Assembly (NCBI GenBank): GCA_019022495.1
Contig: JAFEKR010000003.1
Span: forward strand, 1,984,001 to 2,048,000
Source of the DNA: Epichloe hybrida
Taxonomy: Eukaryota > Ascomycota > Sordariomycetes > Hypocreales > Clavicipitaceae
DNA: 64,000 nucleotides
Direction of reading: 5' to 3'
The notes beneath the pieces were generated by a model. It saw only the letters and a program-made list of their open reading frames with translations. It made no database searches and was not told the origin of the DNA. The position numbers and the translations under genes were made by a program. Shown here piece after piece: positions 9,708 to 20,400 of this stretch (its first letter is position 1; every line of letters starts with the position of its first letter).

Positions 9708-12510
9708 TCACACCTCTCGGTACGGCGAAATACCCTTCTTCAGCTCTGCCACAATCTCTGCCGCCTCATCCGCCCCACGGGCCTCGAAATCGTAGCGTTT
9801 ACTCTCCGTGGCTCGGTAGATGACGAGCTGTTTTCAAACCACATGTTAGCCTCGTGCTCATCAAAGTGCATGAGAAGTACTGTACTCGTTGCGAAACAAC
9901 GGTCGGCAAGACTAGAGGAAGAAGAAGAAGAGAAAGAGACAAACCTTTATATTCGTGGGGTGCTTCCTCGGAACCTTGCACCCAACGACGTTGCTGAAGT
10001 GAACCGTCGTCGTCTTGCCAGACCCGTCGCGCACGGCTTTGCCCCCCGACGCAGGCACGATATGTATATACTCGCCGTCAATCACGAGGATCCTCTCGCT
10101 CATTCCAACCAGCCGCATGGGCTGTTTCCGCCAGACAGCATACTTCTTGTAGTTGGCATTGCCGAGCTCATCCTGCTTGAGGGCCTCCCGAGCCAGCGGG
10201 TGCGGTCCAAGCATCTGTCCCTTCTTATTGTCTCTCCTCTGCGCGACACCCATGCTGCTCGGCAGGCCCATGGTCTTGGGCGACGAGCTGCTCGGCGAGC
10301 CCGTCATACTGAGCGGCCCGTCAGTCGCGAACCGGCGGCGGCAGAGCTCCAGGTCGGAGACGTTGCCGATGGACGACACCGGCCGGTCTATCATGACGAC
10401 GGCGCCGGACCGCGGCAGTTTCAGAACGTGGTTTGCCTTGTCTAGCTGCCTCTTACGGCAGACAATGTCTAGGACTTCGGCGAGGTACGTGTGTGTGGTT
10501 ACGTCTAGTGTTACCATTTGTCCCGGCGCCACGTCCGACGACAAGATGTACACGCGCAGAAGTTTCTGCTGTCCGCGGGCTGTGTTGGGGACCGTGACGG
10601 GGATCTGGGGCGAGTCGGCCAGCGGAGTGTTGGGCCGATAGGTGGTCGTGATGATGGGGTTCTGTCGCGGCCGGCTTGTGTCAATCAGGGGACTACGCGG
10701 CGGCGCAGACGTGTTTTTAGGCAATGGGTCCTCGTCCCGGCTTTCCGTTCGTTGCAGAGGCGGCATCGTCGTAGCTGTCGTCATCTTCGGAGGAGCAGGA
10801 GCAGAAGGAGGAGGAAGAGGAGGAGGAGGCGGCGGCATGGTTTCCTGTCTCTGCTCAGGAGGAGCGGCGTTCTCGTGCTCGTCCTGCTGGGGGGTAAGGC
10901 TCTTGTTCTCCTCGTGCTCCTCTTCTGAAGCTGGCACAAGAGCAAAGTCATCGTAGGCTGTGGAATTGGACCGCATCCTGCCGCCGCCTCTGGCACTGGC
11001 ATTGTTGACGGTGGTGAATGCCGACAAGGGTTTTGTCCTGTCGAAGGGGGGGAAATCATCGTCAACCTCGCCGCCCTCCTCCACCATTCTCAGCGTCCAC
11101 CAGTTGACGCTGTGCTTGCGCGGAGGAATCTGCGGCTCCTTCTTCTCTTCATTGTACCTGTAGAGACCCAGACCAATCAGATCTGTGACTGTGACGACGC
11201 GTTCTGCGCCTTGGCCATCCTGGACTCGGGGCCTGATAATTACTTCCAACGGCTTGGTGGGTGTCTTGCAGAACGGAGCGTAGATTCGCACGGCAATGGA
11301 GCCCTGTGTGCCCTGGCCACTGAAATGAGCAAATTTTTGAAATGGAACAGATGCTTTGTGCTCCTTTGCCTTGAGTGCAGCGGAGAGCAAGCTCGTGGGC
11401 TGGACCATGCTCATCGGCCGAATCATGCTCATGGGACGGGGCGGTGGAAGAGCCTCGAGAACGGCGTTCTTGGCTGGAAGCTGTGACTTTCGTAGTAGCA
11501 TGGACTGTCTGAGAAAATTTCTCGGCGGTGTCCCCACGACCTGCTGTGTCGGCGAGGGATTGATTGGGTTCTCCACGCCATCCAGGATAGAGGCAGAGTC
11601 CATGCTCCCAACGTAGTCGGCGGACATGTCAGAGCCCTCGTCTGAGTCGTCGTCCTCTTCCTCGGGCAGAAGATCCGTCCCTGCCCTTTTGATCCCAAGC
11701 TGCTGCGGAGGTTCCTCATTGATCTTCTCCTGCAAGCGCACAACCCTGGCCGCCGCGCGAGCAGCCCCCCGATGCCGATGGGCGGCTGGCACATCAAATT
11801 CGTTCTCCGACGATATCTCACTGCTGGTGACCGTGTCCCTACGTGGTCTCTCCCGCACCGTCTCCAAGGCCGACTGCGAGCCCCTCCTCGGAGGTCGTGG
11901 CGACTGCGGCTTGACTGGCGACACTTGCGACGGAGACGATCCTGCTCGCTGCCTCACCGGCATCTTGGAGAACTTGATCTGCTGCGCGGCTCGTTGTTCG
12001 TGTTCCTCGTCACTCTCGTCCGTCAGGTCGCTGCTGTCATCCTCCTCCATCTGCTCCCGGCGCCTGCGCCTCTTAGTTGCCATCCCGGGACCAATGGTAT
12101 CAGCCCCGCCGCCCGTGAGCATGCCACCGTCTTCTTCTCCATCCTCGAGCGTGAGGCCGACCTGCCGCGGTGCTTGGAAGTACTCGGACGCAATGGCAGT
12201 CGGTATCGGCGGAGAATGCGTTCGCTTGACATGGGACGAGTTCGGGCGCCATCCGGCAGCTTTGAACGGCGCTGAGTTTAGAAAGCTGTCGTTGACGGTG
12301 AGCAGACGCTCGCCAACACCGTCGGCGATTTCATCGAGGTAGCTCGTCCGCAGCTGGTAGGATACAAGTCTAGAACGAGGAGAAACGGCATCATCATCAG
12401 TTTGGAGAGTCTAGGGGCCCGGGGGGAGGCCGGGCCCATCGTGTTTGCAAGAAATCGTTGCTGGCCTCTGGGCATGGCAGAACTTACTCTTCGAGCTGAA
12501 TGACAGACAT
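9708..12510 (-). CDS. SIN1: TORC2 subunit Sin1/Avo1
   Basis: Three exons (12510-12488, 12369-9945, 9827-9708) give 855 residues. The start MSVIQLEE followed by LVSYQLRTSYLDEIADGVG is the conserved N-terminus of Sin1. Then come a long basic, acidic and Pro-rich region (with PPPPPPLPPPSAPAPP), the CRIM domain (from about SVPFQKFAHFSGQG to SVNWWTLRMVEEGGEVDDDF), a Ras-binding-like domain (LLRVYILSSDVAPGQMVTLD) and a PH domain near the C-terminus split by the last intron and ending ISPYREV. Sin1 is a core TORC2 subunit: CRIM presents AGC kinases such as Ypk/Gad8 to Tor, and the PH domain binds plasma-membrane phosphoinositides. Intron 2 has a GTTTGT donor, weaker than usual. The gene is head to head with the PRCC-like gene, 276 bp apart. 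Confidence 0.92.
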
Positions 12511-12786
12511 GGCGATCTCGCAAGAGAGTCAGTCGAGATATGCGACAGCCCTTGTCTGCATACCGTCCGTGAAGGTTTTGTAGCTGGACGTGGGGGTTCA
12601 ACGGGGTTCAACTTACAGAGAGTTATGTATGTACGGACGTCCGTAGATCGAGGTCACTCCGACTTGTCCGATGGGGCGGGGTGGGGCGAGTCAGGCAACA
12701 TCGGGCAACACAATTAATCCGTAAACACCTTTGTTCGTTCACCATCACCATCCTGTCGACCTTTTTGCCCACCCACCTCTTGCACC
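12511..12786. promoter_or_regulatory. Divergent promoter of SIN1 and PRCC-like gene
   Basis: A 276-bp gap between two outward-facing start codons. The right half has a C-rich stretch (CACCATCACCATCC, CCCACCCACC) just before the PRCC-like ATG, as in many fungal leaders. No TATA box is evident. Confidence 0.5.
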
Positions 12787-13995
12787 ATGGGCCTCGTCGA
12801 CTACGATTCAGACTCCGCCTCCGAAGTCGAGCCTGCCACAGATCTAGAACTCACCCCCAAACCCTCCTCCCAAGCTTCGTCGAAAAAAACATTTCAGAAA
12901 GTCGTCCATCGCTCCAACCCGGGCAAGATTGTCGTCAGCCTGCCGACACAAGCATCGTCTACCAGCAACAGCAACAGCAACAGCAACGGCAATGGCGATG
13001 AGCCTCCTGCGAAACGCGCTCGCACAACAGGCCGTGGACTATTCTCAGGCTTCAACTCGTTTTTGCCTGCGCCAAAGAACACCGGCAAGCAGGCCATCAA
13101 GCCGTCGACCAGCAACACCACAAGACCGGGGGTGAAACTGAAGACGAGCGCGGCGCCAGGGTTCAGCCGCGATGTTGACGAAGACGATACTATGCAACAG
13201 TTCGCAGCTCCGACATCAATATCAGACTCACCGCCGGGGGGGCTGAGCCTGCCGCCGCCCAAGAGACAAGAATCCGCCCCGTCAATACCAGAGGGTCAAA
13301 CGCCAGCAGAGGAGGTGAAGCTGGTCGGGAAGCAGCCGCTCATGTTCCGCCCCTTATCAGTGGGCATGAATGCGAAGAAGAAGAAGAACAAGAACAAGCC
13401 AGGACCGGCCTCTACAACACAACCACCAGCCTCAAACGCTACACCTGCCCTGTCTACTCCAGTAGTTCCCTCCGAGCCAGCACCCGAGACGAAGGTGTCC
13501 CTCTTCTCCATGCACACCGAAGAGCCGTCAGACCCTGCCCCCACGACGTCATCAGCTAACGGCGCATACGAGCCTCTCTTCGAAACGGCCTATGAAGCAG
13601 ACCCTGCGAGCGCTGGATCCTCGGTCCCGGTCGAGAAACAGTACGACACTCTTCTGCCCACCAACGCAGCGGGAGCGTCTGAATCTCTCGACAACATGGC
13701 CGACGACCTGAACCTCTCCGCCGCAGCAAGAAGAGAGCTGTTCGGCCGCGACGGCAGCAATTTCGCCGCCAAAAAAGTCGTCAACTTCAACATGGACAGG
13801 GAATACCGGCACAACGAGGACGTGCGCGCCTCGGGCGACCAGCAGACTCACAATCCCGTTCGTGCCCTGCAGAGCGGCAAACACAGCCTCAAGCAGCTGG
13901 TGCAGAATGTGCAGAACCAAAAGGATGCATTGGAGGACAGCTTTGCCAAGGGGAGGAGCAATCGGAAGGAGGCGAGCAGTCGATATGGCTGGTGA
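12787..13995 (+). CDS. PRCC-family nuclear protein
   Basis: A single exon of 402 residues. It begins MGLVDYDSDSASE, the short acidic start typical of PRCC-family proteins. The middle is low in complexity: an Asn/Ser repeat encoded by AGCAAC units (12964-12987), a PPAKRAR stretch and a KKKKNKNK run that look like nuclear signals. The conserved C-terminus contains LNLSAAARRELFGRDG, KKVVNFNMDREYRHNE and KHSLKQLVQNVQNQKDALED, ending in a Tyr-Gly-Trp. The human member PRCC binds MAD2B and is linked to splicing; in fungi it is annotated as a mitotic checkpoint regulator but is little studied. The family call rests on the N- and C-terminal motifs; the role is inferred. Confidence 0.8.
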   Translation: MGLVDYDSDSASEVEPATDLELTPKPSSQASSKKTFQKVVHRSNPGKIVVSLPTQASSTSNSNSNSNGNGDEPPAKRARTTGRGLFSGFNSFLPAPKNTGKQAIKPSTSNTTRPGVKLKTSAAPGFSRDVDEDDTMQQFAAPTSISDSPPGGLSLPPPKRQESAPSIPEGQTPAEEVKLVGKQPLMFRPLSVGMNAKKKKNKNKPGPASTTQPPASNATPALSTPVVPSEPAPETKVSLFSMHTEEPSDPAPTTSSANGAYEPLFETAYEADPASAGSSVPVEKQYDTLLPTNAAGASESLDNMADDLNLSAAARRELFGRDGSNFAAKKVVNFNMDREYRHNEDVRASGDQQTHNPVRALQSGKHSLKQLVQNVQNQKDALEDSFAKGRSNRKEASSRYGW

Positions 13996-14154
13996 TGCAT
14001 CGACCTCGACTTGTTGTGTCTTGTTGTATTGTATATGTTTGAGTTACCCCGAACAAAACGCCTATAAATTCCAACCACAAACCATGCAGACTCCCAGACT
14101 CCCGCATCGACTTGATGCAATCATTTTTACTTTTTGACTACATGCCCGAACTCC

Positions 14155-15866
14155 TCAACACGTTTCCACCGCCACGGTCCTCTCCCCCCTGAACGCATCG
14201 TCCACCATCAGAAACCCCCATTCGCCCCTCGTAACAGGCGATATGTCCTCGTACCTGTTCGGCGTCATGGGTCCATCGCGCACGGAACTCCCATCTGGAC
14301 TTGCCACGCCCGCGCCGAGCACCTGGTCTATGGAGGTGCTGTTGGTCCAGGAGACGAACCCAACCGGCAGCGAGTCCAGTGGCCGAGCGGTGCGATCGCC
14401 GTCGTTATCCTCGCCGTCCCCATTCCCGTCGTCGTCGTCGTCGTCTTCATAGTCCCATTTACTCCGCGGCACCAACGGCCTCGACACAAACATGGTCTGG
14501 AGCGTGAGGGCAGGCCCCCTCGGAGAAGGAGGCTTGCTGGTCTCGGACGTCGTGACGGCGAGCCCGATCTGCGAGGGGCTCCAATCTCCGACGTCCGACT
14601 CGAGCGCGAGCGCGAACCCATCTTGGTCTGGGCGGATCGAGGGCTCGCCCATTCGGGCGTGTGGTGCTTCCCCGGATGGAGGAGGAGGAGGAGGAGCGCG
14701 CTTGACGCCCGATATGGCGCCTACTTCGTCTGGGCCGCCATATGCCCTTCTGTACATGCGATCCAGGTCCGACACGGCAGCTGGGCTGATGTTCAGCCAG
14801 TCGTATGATCGGCAGAGGTCCGAGTTTGTGACTTTGGCGCCGTTGCTGGACAGCATGTACCGGCGGAGTTCGTCGACGGCGTCTTCCAGGCGCAGGGGGG
14901 ACTTGGTCTTGGTGTAGCTCGACAGCGCCGTCTTGAGGCTGTACAGCCTGTCGAGGGAGAGGATGGTGAGTCCGTCGGAGGAGAAGAGGACCTCGTTCTG
15001 GATCAGGGAGTTGGTGAAGAGTTGGCTGCTTAGGCCGTAGGCCGTGGGGCTGACGGCGGGTGTGAGTGAGGACCTGTGTAATTTTCAGCCAACCCCAAAG
15101 TCAGCGGGAGATTCGCACTGGAACATGGCGTGGATCTATGGAAAGAAAACAAAAAAAAAAAAAAAGGAGGGAGATCAGAAGGGGAATATTTCACATCTAC
15201 AAGTGAAACATACCCGAGGCTGAACTTCTGCGCCGTCCTCGTGAACACGGCTCGTTGGATTCTCTGGTCCCTGGCCGACAATTCAGAAGCATGGAGGAGC
15301 CGCAGCCAAGAAGCACCACCTGGTGTCATGGGCCCAGGGCAGTCCGTCGCCACAGCAGAAGATGGTGTACACGGAGTCATGGGAGGCGTAGGGAGGGGTG
15401 GCGTCGTCGTCGTCGGCGAGAGTGGCCATCGGAGTCTCAGACCCGGGGACTCGAGGCCGGGACTTTTCATGGGCGTGTTCGACGAGGTATTGCTCCCGAG
15501 GTCGATTCGACGAGCCGGGTTGGACTCGCATGCCTGTCGAGAGCTGCTGCGAACGAGCTGCTTTAGCGCTGTGACGGAGCCTGTGGCGAAGCCGAACTTG
15601 GAAAAGGACGACGAGGCAGACGACGGAGGCGTCGCCGGTGTCATGGGCGTATACACGCCCGGTGATGGTGATGGCTGTGACGGAATCTTCACCGACGGAA
15701 CATGGTAGTCCCTCCTTACCACGACGAGCGTGAGATGAAGCGACTTTCTTGCCAACCGGGACGAGGCATGCTCAAGAGCAGGCGTCAAGTGAGGCGGCAG
15801 ATGGTGGCCATCAAGGACAGACGGACCGGCCTCGAGAGGCGACGAGATGCGTCCCTTGAGAGACAT
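14155..15866 (-). CDS. Fungal protein resembling the DUF7582 family
   Basis: Two exons (15866-15214, 15073-14155) give 523 residues. The N-terminal part has LPPHLTPALEHASSRLARKS followed by HLTLVVVRRDYHVP, then a Pro/Ser/Thr-rich region, and a second conserved block around DQRIQRAVFTRTAQKFSLG. After the intron come FTNSLIQNEVLFSSDGLTIL and RLYSLKTALSSYTKTKSPLR, then a conserved SYDWLNISPAAVSDLDRMYR block. The C-terminus is acidic (an Asp run at about 14429-14452) and looks disordered. I place it in the uncharacterised fungal DUF7582 group from memory, with moderate certainty; no function is known. In-frame codons exist upstream of the chosen ATG, including TTG-initiated ones, so the start could differ. 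Confidence 0.7.
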
Positions 15867-17480
15867 TGGGGTACCGGTACCGAGCGATGCGTTGCTTGTC
15901 CCAAAGAGCCAAACAAGCCTCGAAGAGAACACTCTTCCGCGCGCAAAAGCCCAGTATAAGTAAAAATACCGTGGCAAATAATGGTATCACGAGGCCGTTT
16001 CCAACAAGACCATGCATGACCCGACCAAATATGCCCGGCCGCAGGCAACCCACCGGAAACCCCCCAAGCCCAACGGAAGAAGGCCCGTCCGTGCCTGGCA
16101 GTCAACGCGTCCAACCCCGGTTCAACCGAGGTTCTGTGGGCAGGGGAGGGTCCAGTCATGAACACATGGTGCGCGTTGCAAGAAGGTTTTGCTGGCGGAT
16201 ATTTCTAAAACGTTCCCGGAATCTATCTGGCTTGCCGCCGTGGCAGCCAATCAGGGCCCCCCCCCTCCCTCCCACAGAAACTCTCCGTCGGGCGGCGGGC
16301 GGCGGGCGGCTAATGTTGCTATTTTCGGCCGTGGGCGGGCACCAATGATTCGTCTGGCTGCGATTGGGGCGGATGGGCTGTTTCCCCACCCAGGCGGCTA
16401 ACAGGAAGGAAACGAACAAAAATAGCCTCCAACTCTGCTCTGGGGAATTTTCCGAGACAAGAATAGCAACCCCTGTAATTATGTATAGCTACGGATTAAT
16501 ACCCCGTACTCCGTATTATCTTCTTAGTCGTGATACAGCTTGTGGCCACAGTCACGTCAACTAGGGTCTGTAATGTATCTCTAGTTTACTTTTACCTAAT
16601 TGGTTACATACAGACCCCTGGTTGACGTGACTCCATATGTATGTAAGCTGTATCACGACCAAGGAGATGCGAGGCGTATCCATCCATGTCCATCCTGTCA
16701 AACACCACCCCACACCACAACATGACGATTGGCGCCGTCTTCTTTGTGACTTGCACACCTTGACATCAAAGCATCAGGGAATCTTTTGGAAATGGAAGTA
16801 GACGGTTATGCATATCCCAGAAGGCTCATGCTTTCTGTCTTGGTTTCTTTTTCAATTTCCGTACTTCGCAACGTCGTGCCTCCCACATGGCCCGGAATTT
16901 GACCATCGCTAGTCGACTCGGACCTCTCGGGTTTCACCATCCGCCGCCAGTCAGAAAATGTATTCAAGGAGCCCTCATTTCTTTCATTGCAATCTATAAA
17001 CAAGCCCTCTTGTTCGTCTCGCCCGAACTATGCCCTGTCTAGCTACATTGCATTATGGTGCTTAGACAGTCGTGTTTCCACGGAAAACGGAGCAAAAGAA
17101 ACCCCCCCCCTCTCCCCTCAAATAAAAAACTTGAGGGGGTAAAAACCGCTGTGTTATCATCGAGTATGCATACTACTCGCTTCACTTCCCTGCGCCTGGA
17201 CTCAGCTGCTAAAGTGCTTCGAGGACCAAAAGACCAAGCACTTTCCTTCTAAAGAAAAACCTTGCTCGTACATCCGAGCTGACCTCTTCGTATCACTGCA
17301 AATGCCTGTACTGAATGCAATAAATAGGCCATCATCAAAACGCGGTAAGCCGAAATCATATCAACAAAAATGAAGCCAAAACAAAAAAGAAAGGGCCACC
17401 CAACCTCTGTGGTCCCTCCCCTTGAACGCCATGTACGTCCGAGTTGATGATTCAACTCACCAATCGCAACGTGCAGAACT
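15867..17480. other. Gene-free spacer with an inverted-repeat element
   Basis: About 1.6 kb between the DUF7582-like start and the 3' end of the deubiquitinase gene. It contains GGCGGGC runs (16288-16310), an ACTCCGTA copy at 16508 and the 133-bp inverted-repeat element at 16527-16659. No convincing gene. Confidence 0.5.
16527..16659. repeat. 133-bp inverted-repeat (MITE-like) element
   Basis: The two ends are perfect 15-bp inverted copies of GTCGTGATACAGCTT. Inside them an 11-bp perfect inverted pair (GTCACGTCAAC at 16551, GTTGACGTGAC at 16621) and a GGGTCTGTA pair continue the symmetry, so nearly the whole unit can fold into one long hairpin with a spacer of about 20 nt. It has no coding capacity. 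I could not find a clear target-site duplication. It may be a miniature inverted-repeat transposon or a hairpin of other origin. Confidence 0.65.
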
Positions 17481-20400
17481 TCAATCGTTCGTCTCGTGAC
17501 CAGTCTGCATTGATATGCCCGCGTCATCTATCAGTTCTGACGAGCCACAGGATCCATCCCAGTCTGTATAAAGTCAGCTTCCTGATCGCTTCTACTTATT
17601 GCGCAGGAAAAAAAAAAAAAAAAACAGTTCCACTCACCGGAACCATCGTCGTCCACCTCGTCCACCAAGAGTCGCTGCATTGGGCTCCTTATTTCTATGA
17701 TCACAGAGCAAGGTCAGCTTACGAACCCAGCTACGCACGTCTGCGCACGTCTGCTTCGGAATATAGACTCACCGGCTTGTATGGCTGCGAACTCGACGCT
17801 TTCCGTGTCAAGGTCATTCGCACCGTCTGTCGGTCCGTAAAATTGGGCGCATTTACTAATCACGCGCGAAATGTTACTCGCAGCATTGCGTTCCAGCTGA
17901 ACTCCCCGCTTTACATGCACTTCCCGTAGATACAACAGACACTTTATCCCAACTTGTCGGATCACGGCCAACAGGGATCTCTTTTCTCCATTGGCGTCAT
18001 CGTCGCCGTCGTCGTCACCGTCGTTGTCGTCAGTCTGGTCGGGAGTCGTGCGCAAAAGAGGCTGAAACAAGGCATCGTTGATGACCAGTTCGGCACTGAT
18101 CCTCGTCTGCTCATCATTGTAGACGAGCAAATAGGGTGCCCAGAGAGGAATCGACTGCGTTGCAAAGTTGCGTCTTTCACGGCCCGCGTTCTCGCCGGGT
18201 CCTTGAGACACCAGAACCGATTCGATAAATTCCACAAACGCAGAGCCCTCGCTGTGTTGTAGACTTCGTGCCTGAACACAAACATGTCGGATGAGCAACT
18301 GTGCCCTCTCGGTAGACTCACTGCGTTCCACGTAGTGCGCAGCAGCACGAATGGATGAGTCCATCGGCTTCGTTGACGTATCTCCCTGGATTTGTTTCCT
18401 CAGCGTGGCAAAGACCTTCATATCCAACTCCTCTCCACTTTCAACCATTCTACCCAGGATGGAACTCGTCGACTCAGGAGCTTGATCCAAATCCAGCAGC
18501 TTCTCAACGAAGAAGCTGGTCATCTGCCGTTCTGGGTGATGATGGATGGCTTGAACCTCATCTGATGTCCACGCAAAGGGTCGCCGTGATCCACGACGGT
18601 CCCCAGCCTCTTCCACAATGACTTCCGCGCTCAGGATCGGCTCGAGTTGAGACATGAAGTAGTCAATCAGTGCCAGTATTGACACATAAGATGCAGGCTT
18701 GGAGGCGAATCGTCTCAAGAGATTGGTGACCATTCGCTGGTAATTAACCGGCTGATCAATCATCGGATCTGCATTTATGATGCGCAAAAGTTTCAACAGG
18801 TAGTTTTCTCCCAAGAGGTATCCAACTTCAAGGTCCCCAAGCTTCGCAAACCTCAACACAATTGCGAAGTATTCATCCCATGATCGAATGTGGACATGGA
18901 AAAATCGCCATAAATGGTTAAAGAGGTCAATGGTGCCTTGCACCACTGACGTGGGCACATCGGTTTCTGCCCAGTCCTCATCGTCTTCTTCGACTTCTGC
19001 ACCAAACGGTGTGCTGGTTGGGCGTGGGTGGTAATAGAGACGGGGAAGCCCGGTGCGAATCTTTTCTACCGCCTGGAGCAGAGCCTTCCCGGCAAATCTT
19101 CTAATTTCCAGGTCTGGATTGCGCTGAACCAAGGCGCGGAAGGCAGAATGACGCATGCTAAAGTAGTCGTGAAACGCAAACGCGCAATCATAACATTTCG
19201 TAATGGCGTTCTCCAAGAGGGAAGAAAAAGTGCCCACGAACGGCAGATCCTTGGTTCGCGTCACCACTTGGTCATAATGAGAGAGTGCCAGCTCCATGGC
19301 CAAGTTCTGCAACTGATGTGGAGACTCATCCGTATCCGCATCGGCTTCGCTTTCATGATCTGATGGCTGTGAACATCTCGGCTGACTCTCTCCAAGATGA
19401 ATTGCATGTCCAAAACATTTTTGTACAAAAAGCGTATAGCTGGGGTCGAAGAGGCAGTGTCGTCGGAGGAGCATCCTGTTCTCATTCGAGATATGCTCCC
19501 TCATGGGAGGAGGTATCTTGGGGGAGAATCGGTGCTCGGAGCTCGCGGCCACTTTGGCTGGTAACCCGGCGCGAAGTGACGACGCTCGCTGGTAGAAAAG
19601 CATGTAAGCGCTATATGTTCTGTCAAAAAGAAGACCATTCGCAGCCCCGTGGATCGGCTGACGGTCTGTACCTCCAAACGTCGAGCTCTCCATCAAAGAC
19701 GGATCCCATGGAGTGACCATGTCATCATTAAACTCGACCCAAGTTGACGGTTCCGACGGCCCTCGCTCTCGAATGTAAGAATAATAATGACCAGACTCGG
19801 CAGTTCCTGAGTGTACGAGGATTCCAACAAGTTCGAACACATCGCTTTGTGGAGCATCACCGTTTGCGTTGAGGTACTCCACCGTGTATGGCGAGATGTC
19901 TAGTGACAATGGAAATGAGAAGTAGTCATTGATCTTGTTTCTTTGCATGGTTCGCAGGTTGAAGTCGAAGCGTTTCAGGTGGCAGATGAGATTATCGGGC
20001 ACATCCTTCAAGCATGCTCTAGAGAATGTGTCAGCAATACGGAGGAGGTTGATGAAAATGGCACATAATTCTTGAAATACCTCTTGACGGCATCGACGTG
20101 ACGATCACATGTCGAACACTTGTACTTGTTCTCTGCGTTGTCCTCGTTAGTTATTAGTCATTTTCAAACACCAAGGGGAGGCTGAGGAAACGTACCGCCT
20201 TCCATTACCTCGCCATCAACGTAAGCCTGCAGACTTTCCTGAAGTGTGCTTTTCCCTTTGATATCACACTGAATGGCGGAAAATGGCTCTATGCGCTCGG
20301 AAATATGCTCGCATTCCTTGGATTTGACCTGTTGGACTAATTGGCCGCCGAAGAATGAGCGCAATTTCTTCTTTTCGTCGTTTCCAGGCAGCTGTCCCTC

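Noticed and set aside
9197..10445. Long plus-strand ORFs of 208 and 250 codons
   Set aside because: They overlap the 3' exons of SIN1 on the other strand and show no domain.
10642..11486. Plus-strand ORFs antisense to SIN1
   Set aside because: Shadows of a low-complexity coding region; composition follows the complementary Pro/Glu codons.
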